Positions 1 through 12,420 are shown, counted from the stretch's first letter. The stretch: 64,000 nucleotides of DNA from Solea solea (GCF_958295425.1 NC_081143.1:12590094-12654093), one strand, 5' to 3'. The notes: a model not told the origin generated them from the letters alone. Program-made: numbers and translations.

Positions 1-175
1 TGTCGTCCAAAATTTGACAAAAAAGGCATAGGTTAGTACATCGTCCAAATTTGACAAAAATCGCATAGTTTAGTATGTCGTCCAAATTGTGACAAAAAAT
101 GTGTAGTTTGTCGAGTGCGTGTGTGTGTGAGTCCAGAATGTAACATATAACGACATGTGTCAGCATTGCAACAAA

Positions 176-250
176 CCCGTTGGCTTGATGGATAAGACAT
201 TGGACTCCAAAAACAGAGGTCATGTGTTCAACCCCCCCGTCTGTGGTGAA
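176..250 (+). repeat. tRNA-like module, copy 1
   Basis: First of ten copies. It resembles tRNA-Arg(CCU) in primary sequence (shared segment TGGATAAG.CATTGG) and carries A-box-like TGGCTTGATGG and B-box-like GTTCAACCC. The anticodon position reads CCA, but the anticodon and T stems do not pair, so a working tRNA is unlikely. This copy has CATGTG and CTGTGG variants that the other copies lack. Confidence 0.75.
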
Positions 251-1417
251 TATCCTTGGCACAGCCCAGTTATAGTAGAGTAAGGTGTCCAAAATGTGAC
301 AAAAATGTCATAGGTTAGTATGTCGTCAAAAATGTCATAGTTCAGTATGTCGTCAAAAATGTCATAGTTTAGTATGTCGTCCAAAATTTGACAAACATGT
401 CATAGTTTAGTATGTCGTCCAGAATGTGACAAAAATGTCATAGGTTAGTATGTCGTCAAAAATGTCATAGTTTAGTATGTTGTCCAAAATGTGACAAAAA
501 TGTCATAGTTTAATATGTCGTCCAAAATGTGACAAAAATGTCATAGTTTAGTATGTCGTTCAAAATTTGACAAAAATGTCATAGTTTAGTATGTCGTCCA
601 AAATGTGACAAAAATGTCATAGTTTAGTATGTCGTCCAAAATTTGACAAAAATGTCATAGTTTAGTATGTCGTCCAAAATGTGACAAAAAAGTCATAGGT
701 TAGTATGTCGTCCAAAATTTGACAAAAATGTCATAGGTTAGTATGTCGTCCAAAATTTGACAAAAATGTCATAGTTTAGTTTGTCGTCCAAAATTTGGCA
801 AAAAATGTCATAGTTTAGTATGTCGTTCAAAATTTGACAAAAATGTCATAGTTTAGTATGTCGTCCAAAATGTGACAAAAATGTCATAGTTTAGTATGTC
901 GTCCAAAATGTGACAAAAATGTCATAGTTTAGTATGTCGTCCAAAATGTGACAAAAATGTCATAGTTTAGTATGTCGTCCAAAATTTGACAAAAATGTCA
1001 TAGTTTAGTATGTCGTCCAAAATGTGACAAAAAAGTCATAGGTTAGTATGTCGTCCAAAATTTGACAAAAATGTCATAGGTTAGTATGTCGTCCAAAATT
1101 TGACAAAAATGTCATAGTTTAGTTTGTCGTCCAAAATTTGGCAAAAAATGTCATAGTTTAGTATATGGTCCAAAATTTGGCCAAAATGTCATAGTTTAGT
1201 TTGTCGTCCAAAATTTGGCAAAAAATGTCATAGTTTAGTATATCATCCAAAATTTGGCCAAAATGTCATAGTTGAGTATGTCGTCCAAAATTTGGCAAAA
1301 AAGTCATAGTTTAGTATGTCGTCCAAATTGTGACAAAAAATGTGTAGTTTGTCGAGTGCGTGTGTGTGTGTGAGTCCAGAATGTAACATATAACGACATG
1401 TGTCAGCATTACAACAA

Positions 1418-1492
1418 ACCCGTTGGCTTGATGGATAAGACATTGGACTCCAAAAACAGAGGTCGTGTGTTCAACCCCCCGTCTGGGGTGAA
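1418..1492 (+). repeat. tRNA-like module, copy 2
   Basis: Same tRNA-like sequence as copy 1, with the common GTCGTGTGTTCAA and GTCTGGGGTG forms. It begins the short higher-order block that is homologous to those starting at 3,172 and 7,174. Confidence 0.75.
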
Positions 1493-3171
1493 TACCCTTG
1501 GCACAGCCCAGTTATAGTAGATTAAGGTGTCCAAAATGTGACAAAAATGTCATAGTTTAGTATGTCGTCAAAAATGTCATAGGTTAGTATGTCGTCGAAA
1601 ATTTGACAAAAATGTCATAGTTTAATATGTCGTCCAAAATGTGACAAACACAAAAATGTCATAGTTTAGTATGTCGTCCAAAAATTGACAAAAAAAGTCA
1701 TAGTTTAGTATGTCGTCCAAAATGTGAAAAAAAGTCATAGTTTAGTATGTCGTCCAAAATGTGAAAAAAAGTCATAGTTTAGTATGTCGTCCAAAATGTG
1801 AAAAAAAGTCATAGTTTAGTATGTCGTCCAAAATGTGAAAAAAAGTCATAGTTTAGTATGTCGTCCAAAATGTGAAAAAAAGTCATAGTTTAGTATGTCG
1901 TCCAAAAATTAACAAAAAAGTCATAGTTTAGTATGTCGTCCAAAAATTGACAAAAAAGTCATAGTTTAGTATGTCGTCCAGAATGTGACAAAAAAGTCAT
2001 AGGTTAGTATGTCGTCAAAAATGTCATAGTTTAGTATGTCGTCCAAAATGGGACAAAAATGTCATAATTTAGTATGTCGTCCAAAATGTGACAAAAATGT
2101 CATAGTTTAGTATGTCGTCAAAAATGTCATAGTTTAGAATGTCGTCGAAAATTTGACAAAAATGTCATACTTTAGTATGTCTTCCAAAATTTGGCAAAAA
2201 AGTCATAGTTTAGTATGTCGTCGAAAATTTAACAAACATGTCATAGTTTAATATGTCGTCCAAAATGTGACAAAAATGTCATAGTTTAGTATGTCGTCCA
2301 AAAATTGACAAAAAAAGTCATAGTTTAGTATGTCGTCCAAAATGTGAAAAAAAGTCATAGTTTAGTATGTCGTCCAAAATGTGAAAAAAAGTCATAGTTT
2401 AGTATGTCGTCCAAAAATTAACAAAAAAGTCATAGTTTAGTATGTCGTCCAAAAATTGACAAAAAAGTCATAGTTAAGTATGTCGTCCAGAATGTGACAA
2501 AAAAGTCATAGGTTAGTATGTCGTCAAAAATGTCATAGTTTAGTATGTCGTCCAAAATGTGACAAAAATGTCATAATTTAGAATGTCGTCCAAAATGTGA
2601 CAAAAATGTCATAGTTTAGTATGTCGTCCAAAATGTGACAAAAAAGGTTATGGTTTAGTATGTCGTCCAAAAATGTCATAGTTTAGTATGTAGTCCAAAA
2701 TTTGACAAAAATGTCATAGTTTAGTATGTCGTCCAAAATGTGACAAAAATGTCATAGTTTAGTATGTCGTCCAAAATGTGACAAAAATGTTATAGTTTAG
2801 TATGTCGTCCAAAATCTGGTAAAAAAGTCATAGTTTAGTAAGTCGTCCAAAATTTGACAAACATGTCATAGTTTAATATGTCGTCCAAAATGTGACAAAA
2901 AAAAGTCATAGTTTAGTATGTCGTCCAAAATGTGATAAAAAAGGCATAGGTGAGTATGTCGTCCAAAATGTGACAAAAAAGGCATAGGTGAGTATGTTGT
3001 CCAAAATGTGACAAAAAAGTCATGGTTTAGTATGTCGTCCAAAATTTGACAAAAATCGCATAGTTTAGTATGTCGTCCAAATTGTGACAAAAAATGTGTA
3101 GTTTGTCGAGTGCGTGTGTGTGTGTGAGTCCAGAATGTAACATATAACGACATGTGTCAGCATTACAACAA

Positions 3172-3245
3172 ACCCGTTGGCTTGATGGATAAGACATTGG
3201 ACTCCAAAAACAGAGGTCGTGTGTTCAACCCCCTGTCTGGGGTGA
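3172..3245 (+). repeat. tRNA-like module, copy 3
   Basis: Same module, one base shorter in the C run before GTCTGG (CCCCCTGTCTGG). It marks the left end of the first 4 kb block. Confidence 0.75.
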
Positions 3246-4992
3246 ATACCCTTGGCACAGCCCAGTTATAGTAGATTAAGGTGTCCAAAATGTGACAAAA
3301 ATGTCATAGTTTAGTATGTCGTCAAAAATGTCATAGGTTAGTATGTCGTCGAAAATTTGACAAAAATGTCATAGTTTAATATGTCGTCCAAAATGTGACA
3401 TAAATGTCATAGTTTAGTATGTCGTCCAAAAATTGACAAAAAAAGTCATAGTTTAGTATGTCGTCCAAAATGTGAAAAAAAGTCATAGTTTAGTATGTCA
3501 TCCAAAATGTGAAAAAAAGTCATAGTTTAGTATGTCGTCCAAAATGTGAAAAAAAGTCATAGTTTAGTATGTCGTCCAAAATGTGAAAAAAAGTCATAGT
3601 TTAGTATGTCGTCCAAAATGTGAAAAAAAGTCATAGTTTAGTATGTCGTCCAAAAATTAACAAAAAAGTCATAGTTTAGTATGTCGTCCAAAAATTGACA
3701 AAAAAGTCATAGTTTAGTATGTCGTCCAGAATGTGACAAAAAAGTCATAGGTTAGTATGTCGTCAAAAATGTCATAGTTTAGTATGTCGTCCAAAATGGG
3801 ACAAAAATGTCATAATTTAGTATGTCGTCCAAAATGTGACAAAAATGTCATAGTTTAGTATGTCGTCAAAAATGTCATAGTTTAGTATGTCGTCGAAAAT
3901 TTGACAAAAATGTCATACTTTAGTATGTCTTCCAAAATTTGGCAAAAAAGTCATAGTTTAGTATGTCGTCCAAAATTTAACAAACATGTCATAGTTTAAT
4001 ATGTCGTCCAAAATGTGACAAAAATGTCATAGTTTAGTATGTCGTCCAAAAATTGACAAAAAAAGTCATAGTTTAGTATGTCGTCCAAAATGTGAAAAAA
4101 AGTCATAGTTTAGTATGTCGTCCAAAATGTGAAAAAAAGTCATAGTTTAGTATGTCGTCCAAAATGTGAAAAAAAGTCATAGTTTAGTATGTCGTCCAAA
4201 AATTAACAAAAAAGTCATAGTTTAGTATGTCGTCCAAAAATTGACAAAAAAGTCATAGTTAAGTATGTCGTCCAGAATGTGACAAAAAAGTCATAGGTTA
4301 GTATGTCGTCAAAAATGTCATAGTTTAGTATGTCGTCCAAAATGTGACAAAAATGTCATAATTTAGAATGTCGTCCAAAATGTGACAAAAATGTCATAGT
4401 TTAGTATGTCGTCCAAAATGTGACAAAAAAGGTTATGGTTTAGTATGTCGTCCAAAAATGTCATAGTTTAGTATGTAGTCCAAAATTTGACAAAAATGTC
4501 ATAGTTTAGTATGTCGTCCAAAATGTGACAAAAATGTCATAGTTTAGTATGTCGTCCAAAATGTGACAAAAATGTTATAGTTTAGTATGTCGTCCAAAAT
4601 CTGGTAAAAAAGTCATAGTTTAGTAAGTCGTCCAAAATTTGACAAACATGTCATAGTTTAATATGTCGTCCAAAATGTGACAAAAAAAAGTCATAGTTTA
4701 GTATGTCGTCCAAAATGTGATAAAAAAGGCATAGGTGAGTATGTCGTCCAAAATGTGACAAAAAAGGCATAGGTGAGTATGTTGTCCAAAATGTGACAAA
4801 AAAGTCATGGTTTAGTATGTCGTCCAAAATTTGACAAAAATGTCATAGTTTAGTATGTCGTCCAAAATGTGATAAAAAAGGCATAGGTGAGTATGTCGTC
4901 CAAAATGTGACAAAAAATGTGTAGTTTGTCGAGTGCGTGTGTGTGTGAGTCCAGAATGTAACATATAACGACATGTGTCAGCATTGCAACAA

Positions 4993-5066
4993 ACCTGTTG
5001 GCTTGATGGATAAGACATTGGACTCCAAAAACAGAGGTCGTGTGTTCAACCCCCCGTCTGGGGTGA
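4993..5066 (+). repeat. tRNA-like module, copy 4
   Basis: Same module with an ACCTG in place of ACCCG start. This variant is shared only with the copy at 9,080, its partner in the duplicated block. Confidence 0.75.
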
Positions 5067-5673
5067 ATATCCTTGGCACAGCCCAGTTATAGTAGAGTAA
5101 GGTGTCCAAAATGTGACAAAATGTCATAGGTTAGTATGTCGTCAAAAATGTCATAGTTCAGTATGTCGTCAAAAATGTCATAGTTTAGTATGTCGTCCAA
5201 AATGTGACAAAAATGTCATAGTTTAGTATGTCGTCCAAAATTTGACAAAAATGTCATAGTTTAGTATGTCGTCCAAAATGTGACAAAAAAGTCATAGGTT
5301 AGTATGTCGTCCAAAATTTGACAAAAATGTCATAGTTTAGTATGTCGTCCATAAATGTGATAAAAAAAGTCATAGGTTAGTATGTCGTCCAAAATTTGGC
5401 AAAAAATGTCATAGTTTAGTATATCGTCCAAAATTTGGCCAAAATGTCATAGTTTAGTATGTCGTCCAAAATTTGGCAAAAAAGTCATAGTTTAGTATGT
5501 CGTCCAAAATTTGACAAAAAAGTCATAGGTTAGTACATCGTCCAAATTTGACAAAAATCGCATAGTTTAGTATGTCGTCCAAATTGTGACAAAAAATGTG
5601 TAGTTTGTCGAGTGCGTGTGTGTGTGTGAGTCCAGAATGTAACATATAACGACATGTGTCAGCATTACAACAA

Positions 5674-5748
5674 ACCCGTTGGCTTGATGGATAAGACATT
5701 GGACTCCAAAAACAGAGGTCGTGTGTTCAACCCCCCGTCTGGGGTGAA
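5674..5748 (+). repeat. tRNA-like module, copy 5
   Basis: Same module. It lies 681 bp after copy 4, matching the spacing of copies 8 and 9. Confidence 0.75.
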
Positions 5749-6057
5749 TATCCTTGGCACAGCCCAGTTATAGTAGAGTAGGGTGTCCAAAATGTGACAA
5801 AAATGTCATAGGTTAGTATGTCGTCAAAAATGTCATAGTTTAGTATGTCGTCCAAAATTTGACAAAAATGTCATAGTTTAGTATGTCGTCCAAAATTTGA
5901 CTAAAAAGGCATAGGTTAGTACATCGTCCAAATTTGACAAAAATCGCATAGTTTAGTATGTCGTCCAAATTGTGACAAAAAATTTGTAGTTTGTCGAGTG
6001 CATGTGTGTGTGAGTCCAGAATGTAACATATAACGACATGTGTCAGCATTACAACAA

Positions 6058-6132
6058 ACCCGTTGGCTTGATGGATAAGACATTGGACTCCAAAAACAGA
6101 GGTTGTGTGTTCAACCCCCCGTCTGGGGTGAA
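6058..6132 (+). repeat. tRNA-like module, copy 6
   Basis: Same module with GGTTGTGTG, a variant shared only with copy 10. It lies 384 bp after copy 5. Confidence 0.75.
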
Positions 6133-7173
6133 TACCCTTGGCACAGCCCAGTTATAGTAGAGTAAGGTGTCCAAAATGTGACAAAAATGTCATGGTTTAG
6201 TATGTCGTCAAAAATGTCATAGTTTAGTATGTCGTCCAAAATTTAACAAACAGTCATAGTTTAATATGTCGTCCAAAATGTGACAAAATGTCATAGTTTA
6301 GTATGTCGTCCAAAAATTGACAAAAAAAGTCATAGTTTAGTATGTCGTCCAAAATGTGAAAAAAAGTCATAGTTTAGTATGTCGTCCAAAATGTGAAAAA
6401 AAAGTCATAGTTTAGTATGTCGTCCAAAAATTAACAAAAAAGTCATAGTTTAGTATGTCGTCCAAAAATTGACAAAAAAGTCATAGTTTAGTATGTCGTC
6501 CAGAATGTGACAAAAAAGTCATAGGTTAGTATGTCGTCAAAAATGTCATAGTTTAGTATGTCGTCCAAAATGTGATAAAAAAAGGCATAGGTGAGTATGT
6601 CGTCCAAAATGTGACAAAAATGTCATAGTTTAGTATGTCGTCCAAAATGTGACAAAAATGTCATAGTTTAGTATGTCGTCCAAAATGTGACAAAAAAGTT
6701 ATGGTTTAGTATGTCGTCCAAAAATGTCATAGTTTAGTATGTAGTCCAAAATTTGACAAAAATGTCATAGTTTAGTATGTCGTCCAAAATGTGACAAAAA
6801 TGTCATAGTTTAGTATGTCGTCCAAAATTTGGCAAAAAATGTCATAGTTTAGTATATGGTCCAAAATTTGGCCAAAATGTCATAGTTTAGTTTGTCGTCC
6901 AAAATTTGGCAAAAAATGTCATAGTTTAGTATATCATCCAAAATTTGGCCAAAATGTCATAGTTGAGTATGTCGTCCAAAATTTGGCAAAAAAGTCATAG
7001 TTTAGTATGTCGTCCAAAATTTGACAAAAAAGGCATAGGTTAGTGCATCGTCCAAATTTGACAAAAATCGCATAGTTTAGTATGTCGTCCAAATTGTGAC
7101 AAAAAATGTGTAGTTTGTCGAGTGCGTGTGTGTGTGTGAGTCCAGAATGTAACATATAACGACATGTGTCAGC

Positions 7174-7248
7174 ATTACAACAAACCCGTTGGCTTGATGG
7201 ATAAGACATTGGACTCCAAAAACAGAGGTCGTGTGTTCAACCCCCCGT
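7174..7248 (+). repeat. tRNA-like module, copy 7
   Basis: Same module, and the start of the second 4 kb block. Its left flank matches the flank of copy 2 rather than that of copy 3. Confidence 0.75.
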
Positions 7249-9079
7249 CTGGGGTGAATACCCTTGGCACAGCCCAGTTATAGTAGATTAAGGTGTCCAA
7301 AATGTGACAAAAATGTCATAGTTTAGTATGTCGTCAAAAATGTCATAGGTTAGTATGTCGTCGAAAATTTGACAAAAATGTCATAGTTTAGTATGTCTTC
7401 CAAAATTTGGCAAAAAAGTCATAGTTTAGTATGTCGTCCAAAATTTAACAAACATGTCATAGTTTAATATGTCGTCCAAAATGTGACAAAAATGTCATAG
7501 TTTAGTATGTCGTCCAAAAATTGACAAAAAAAGTCATAGTTTAGTATGTCGTCCAAAATGTGAAAAAAAGTCATAGTTTAGTATGTCATCCAAAATGTGA
7601 AAAAAAGTCATAGTTTAGTATGTCGTCCAAAATGTGAAAAAAAGTCATAGTTTAGTATGTCGTCCAAAATGTGAAAAAAAGTCATAGTTTAGTATGTCGT
7701 CCAAAATGTGAAAAAAAGTCATAGTTTAGTATGTCGTCCAAAAATTAACAAAAAAGTCATAGTTTAGTATGTCGTCCAAAAATTGACAAAAAAGTCATAG
7801 TTTAGTATGTCGTCCAGAATGTGACAAAAAAGTCATAGGTTAGTATGTCGTCAAAAATGTCATAGTTTAGTATGTCGTCCAAAATGGGACAAAAATGTCA
7901 TAATTTAGTATGTCGTCCAAAATGTGACAAAAATGTCATAGTTTAGTATGTGGTCAAAAATGTCATAGTTTAGTATGTCGTCGAAAATTTGACAAAAATG
8001 TCATACTTTAGTATGTCTTCCAAAATTTGGCAAAAAAGTCATAGTTTAGTATGTCGTCCAAAATTTAACAAACATGTCATAGTTTAATATGTCGTCCAAA
8101 ATGTGACAAAAATGTCATAGTTTAGTATGTCGTCCAAAAATTGACAAAAAAAGTCATAGTTTAGTATGTCGTCCAAAATGTGAAAAGAAGTCATAGTTTA
8201 GTATGTCGTCCAAAATGTGAAAAAAAGTCATAGTTTAGTATGTCGTCCAAAATGTGAAAAAAAGTCATAGTTTAGTATGTCGTCCAAAAATTAACAAAAA
8301 AGTCATAGTTTAGTATGTCGTCCAAAAATTGACAAAAAAGTCATAGTTAAGTATGTCGTCCAGAATGTGACAAAAAAGTCATAGGTTAGTATGTCGTCAA
8401 AAATGTCATAGTTTAGTATGTCGTCCAAAATGTGACAAAAATGTCATAATTTAGAATGTCGTCCAAAATGTGACAAAAATGTCATAGTTTAGTATGTCGT
8501 CCAAAATGTGACAAAAAAGGTTATGGTTTAGTATGTCGTCCCAAAATGTCATAGTTTAGTATGTAGTCCAAAATTTGACAAAAATGTCATAGTTTAGTAT
8601 GTCGTCCAAAATGTGACAAAAATGTCATAGTTTAGTATGTCGTCCAAAATGTGACAAAAATGTTATAGTTTAGTATGTCGTCCAAAATCTGGTAAAAAAG
8701 TCATAGTTTAGTAAGTCGTCCAAAATTTGACAAACATGTCATAGTTTAATATGTCGTCCAAAATGTGACAAAAAAAAGTCATAGTTTAGTATGTCGTCCA
8801 AAATGTGATAAAAAAGGCATAGGTGAGTATGTCGTCCAAAATGTGACAAAAAAGGCATAGGTGAGTATGTTGTCCAAAATGTGACAAAAAAGTCATGGTT
8901 TAGTATGTCGTCCAAAATTTGACAAAAATGTCATAGTTTAGTATGTCGTCCAAAATGTGATAAAAAAGGCATAGGTGAGTATGTCGTCCAAAATGTGACA
9001 AAAAATGTGTAGTTTGTCGAGTGCGTGTGTGTGTGAGTCCAGAATGTAACATATAACGACATGTGTCAGCATTGCAACA

Positions 9080-9154
9080 AACCTGTTGGCTTGATGGATA
9101 AGACATTGGACTCCAAAAACAGAGGTCGTGTGTTCAACCCACCGTCTGGGGTGA
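9080..9154 (+). repeat. tRNA-like module, copy 8
   Basis: Same module and the duplicate of copy 4 (ACCTG start), with one private change (CCCACCGTC). Confidence 0.75.
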
Positions 9155-9762
9155 ATATCCTTGGCACAGCCCAGTTATAGTAGAGTAAGGTGTCCAAAAT
9201 GTGACAAAAATGTCATAGGTTAGTATGTCGTCAAAAATGTCATAGTTCAGTATGTCGTCAAAAATGTCATAGTTTAGTATGTCGTCCAAAATGTGACAAA
9301 AATGTCATAGTTTAGTATGTCGTCCAAAATTTGACAAAAATGTCATAGTTTAGTATGTCGTCCAAAATGTGACAAAAAAGTCATAGGTTAGTATGTCGTC
9401 CAAAATTTGACAAAAATGTCATAGTTTAGTATGTCGTCCATAAATGTGATAAAAAAAGTCATAGGTTAGTATGTCGTCCAAAATTTGGCAAAAAATGTCA
9501 TAGTTTAGTATATCGTCCAAAATTTGGCCAAAATGTCATAGTTTAGTATGTCGTCCAAAATTTGGCAAAAAAGTCATAGTTTAGTATGTCGTCCAAAATT
9601 TGACAAAAAAGTCATAGGTTAGTACATCGTCCAAATTTGACAAAAATCGCATAGTTTAGTATGTCGTCCAAATTGTGACAAAAAATGTGTAGTTTGTCGA
9701 GTGCGTGTGTGTGTGTGAGTCCAGAATGTAACATATAACGACATGTGTCAGCATTACAACAA

Positions 9763-9836
9763 ACCCGTTGGCTTGATGGATAAGACATTGGACTCCAAAA
9801 ACAGAGGTCGTGTGTTCAACCCCCCGTCTGGGGTGA
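9763..9836 (+). repeat. tRNA-like module, copy 9
   Basis: Same module and the duplicate of copy 5, lying 683 bp after copy 8. Confidence 0.75.
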
Positions 9837-10146
9837 ATATCCTTGGCACAGCCCAGTTATAGTAGAGTAGGGTGTCCAAAATGTGACAAAAATGTCATAG
9901 GTTAGTATGTCGTCAAAAATGTCATAGTTTAGTATGTCGTCCAAAATTTGACAAAAATGTCATAGTTTAGTATGTCGTCCAAAATTTGACTAAAAAGGCA
10001 TAGGTTAGTACATCGTCCAAATTTGACAAAAATCGCATAGTTTAGTATGTCGTCCAAATTGTGACAAAAAATTTGTAGTTTGTCGAGTGCATGTGTGTGT
10101 GAGTCCAGAATGTAACATATAACGACATGTGTCAGCATTACAACAA

Positions 10147-10226
10147 ACCCGTTGGCTTGATGGATAAGACATTGGACTCCAAAAACAGAGGTTGTGTGTT
10201 CAACCCCCCGGGGGGTCTGGGGTGAA
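10147..10226 (+). repeat. tRNA-like module, copy 10, with G-run insertion
   Basis: Same module and the duplicate of copy 6, but five extra G residues follow the C run. This creates the palindromic CCCCCCGGGGGG between the B-box-like sequence and the 3' end. No other copy has it. Confidence 0.75.
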
Positions 10227-11976
10227 TACCCTTGGCACAGCCCAGTTATAGTAGAGTAAGGTGTCCAAAATGTGACAAAAATGTCATGGTTTAGTATGTC
10301 GTCAAAAATGTCATAGTTTAGTATGTCGTCCAAAATTTAACAAACAGTCATAGTTTAATATGTCGTCCAAAATGTGACAAAATGTCATAGTTTAGTATGT
10401 CGTCCAAAAATTGACAAAAAAAGTCATAGTTTAGTATGTCGTCCAAAATGTGAAAAAAAGTCATAGTTTAGTATGTCGTCCAAAATGTGAAAAAAAAGTC
10501 ATAGTTTAGTATGTCGTCCAAAAATTTACAAAAAAGTCATAGTTTAGTATGTCGTCCAAAAATTGACAAAAAAGTCATAGTTTAGTATGTCGTCCAGAAT
10601 GTGACAAAAAAGTCATAGGTTAGTATGTCGTCAAAAATGTCATAGTTTAGTATGTCGTCCAAAATGTGATAAAAAAAGGCATAGGTGAGTATGTCGTCCA
10701 AAATGTGACAAAAATGTCATAGTTTAGTATGTCGTCCAAAATGTGACAAAAATGTCATAGTTTAGTATGTCGTCCAAAATGTGACAAAAAAGTTATGGTT
10801 TAGTATGTCGTCCAAAAATGTCATAGTTTAGTATGTAGTCCAAAATTTGACAAAAATGTCATAGTTTAGTATGTCGTCCAAAATGTGACAAAAATGTCAT
10901 AGTTTAGTATGTCGTCCAAAATGTGACAAAAATGTCATAGTTTAGTATGTCGTCCAAAATGTGACAAAAAAGTTATGGTTTAGTATGTCGTCCAAAAATG
11001 TCATAGTTTAGTATGTCGTCCAAAATGTGACAAAAATTTCATAGTTTAGTATGTCGTCCAAAATGTGACAAAAATGTTATAGTTTAGTATGTCGTCCAAA
11101 ATCTGGTAAAAAAGTCATAGTTTAGTAAGTCGTCCAAAATTTGACAAACATGTCATAGTTTAATATGTCGTCCAAAATGTGACAAAAAAAAGTCATAGTT
11201 TAGTATGTCGTCCAAAATGTGATAAAAAAGGCATAGGTGAGTATGTCGTCCAAAATGTGACAAAAAAGTCATGGTTTAGTATGTCGTCCAAAAATGTCAT
11301 AGTTTAGTATGTAGTCCAAAATGTGACAAAAAAGTCATAGTTCAGTATATCGTCCATATTGTGACAAAAGAGTCATAGGGTAGTATATGGTCCAAAATTT
11401 GACAAAATGTCATAGTTTAGTAAGTCGTCCAAGATTTGACAAAAAAGTCATAGTTTAGTATATTGTCCATAATGTGACAAAAAAGTCATAGTTTAGTATA
11501 TCATCCAGAATGTGACAAAAAAGTCATAGTTTAGTATATCGTCCAGAATGTGACAAAAAAGTCATAGTTTAGTATATCGTCCAGAATTTGACAAATAAGT
11601 CATAGTTTAGTATATCATCCAGAATGTGACATAAAAGTCATAGTTTAGTATATCGTCCATAATGTGACAAAAAAGTCATAGATTAATAGACAGGAGAAGA
11701 GTTTGTTTAGAGATTTTTGTGATTATTTTTCTCGATCTCAGCATGTGTCACTGTAGCTAAACTCCCACGCACGCAATACACACTCATTATAAAACCTGAA
11801 AACGTCAAAAAAAAGTACAAAACTAAAACTGTGATTGTATAAAAACTGTAATATGTATCGAAATGTTGACTTAGGTGAGAAAAGTCTCAAGTCTTGTGAC
11901 CCGTTTAAAGTTACAATCACGTTTCTACGTTAAAGTATTAAGACACTGTGATGCTCCAAAGTGGGCTTGGTTTTGG

Positions 11977-12420
11977 ACCGTGGGAGGAAGCTGTAGAACT
12001 CAGAGAAAAGACACGCTAACACTGGGAGAATGTGCAAACTTCATATAGAAACACTCTCAGTCTGTCTAAACTGAAATGTGGGCTGAATGCAAAATTTTAC
12101 AATTGACATTCTTCAGAAGGGGTTTGATATGTAATAAAACAGATATCTGATACTAACAAGTCTGCGAAAACTTGATGGGAATCCGTTTATTATTTTCACT
12201 CTGAAAACAATAGTTTCAGTCTTAATATTTACAATATGCAAATGTGTGTTCTTTTCACCAGGATTGTGGGGTTTGTTTTGGAGAAACACAGTATGTTAAA
12301 GCTGACGATCACAGTCAGACAGGCTTTATTAGAACCCGCAGAGAACCCACGTGCACACAGTGAGGCTGTCACCAGCGACCTTCTTGCTTTGAGGCAACAG
12401 TGGCTGCACAGCACTTGTCC
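11977..12420. repeat. Decayed interspersed repeat pieces between satellite and col9a1
   Basis: Two stretches (about 11,977-12,050 and 12,335-12,420) resemble parts of a dispersed fish repeat, with phrases such as GGGAGAATGTGCAAACTTC and ACCTTCTTGCTTTGAGGC. They are separated by unrecognised AT-rich sequence. The rest of 11,690-12,480 holds nothing I can name. The small ORFs here have no recognisable protein content. Confidence 0.45.

Larger units (their letters stand above)
3172..10916 (+). repeat. Duplicated higher-order block of about 4 kb
   Basis: The order of monomer variants and tRNA-like modules in about 3,172-6,823 is repeated in about 7,174-10,916. Module spacings of 681 and 384 bp after the module at 4,993 match 683 and 384 bp after the module at 9,080. 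Matching points lie 4,087-4,089 bp apart over most of the block, and 4,002 bp apart at its left end because of indels of whole monomers. A shorter block from 1,418 to about 3,170 matches the first part of both copies. Sequence between copies is almost identical, which implies recent unequal exchange or segmental duplication. Boundaries are approximate. Confidence 0.85.
1..11690 (+). repeat. 37-38 bp satellite array with higher-order structure
   Basis: Some 11.7 kb is built from a 37-38 bp monomer whose core on this strand reads CATAGTTTAGTATGTCGTCC, followed by an A-rich part ending in TGTGACAAAAA, TTTGACAAAAA, TTTGGCAAAAA or TGTGAAAAAAA. Shortened monomers of about 25 bp (TCGTCAAAAATG) also occur. 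The array runs off the left edge, so its true size is unknown. Variants are arranged in long blocks that recur. Monomers become more divergent from about 11,330 to 11,690 (TATATCGTCCAGAATGTG forms), as expected at an array edge. Reading frames inside it are products of the periodicity and no protein is proposed. I do not recognise a named satellite family. Function unknown. Confidence 0.97.

Noticed and set aside
1418..1492. Functional tRNA genes (Arg or Trp) within the satellite
   Set aside because: Boxes and sequence resemble tRNA, but the anticodon and T stems do not pair and the anticodon loop is ambiguous, so these look like decayed tRNA-derived sequence.
9929..10333. 134-residue minus-strand ORF in the satellite, and its relatives
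   Set aside because: It is a product of the stop-free 38 bp monomer crossing a tRNA-like module, with no conserved protein feature.
1..11690. CRISPR-like array of spaced repeats
   Set aside because: Monomers are contiguous, without unique spacers, and lie in a vertebrate genome next to spliced genes.
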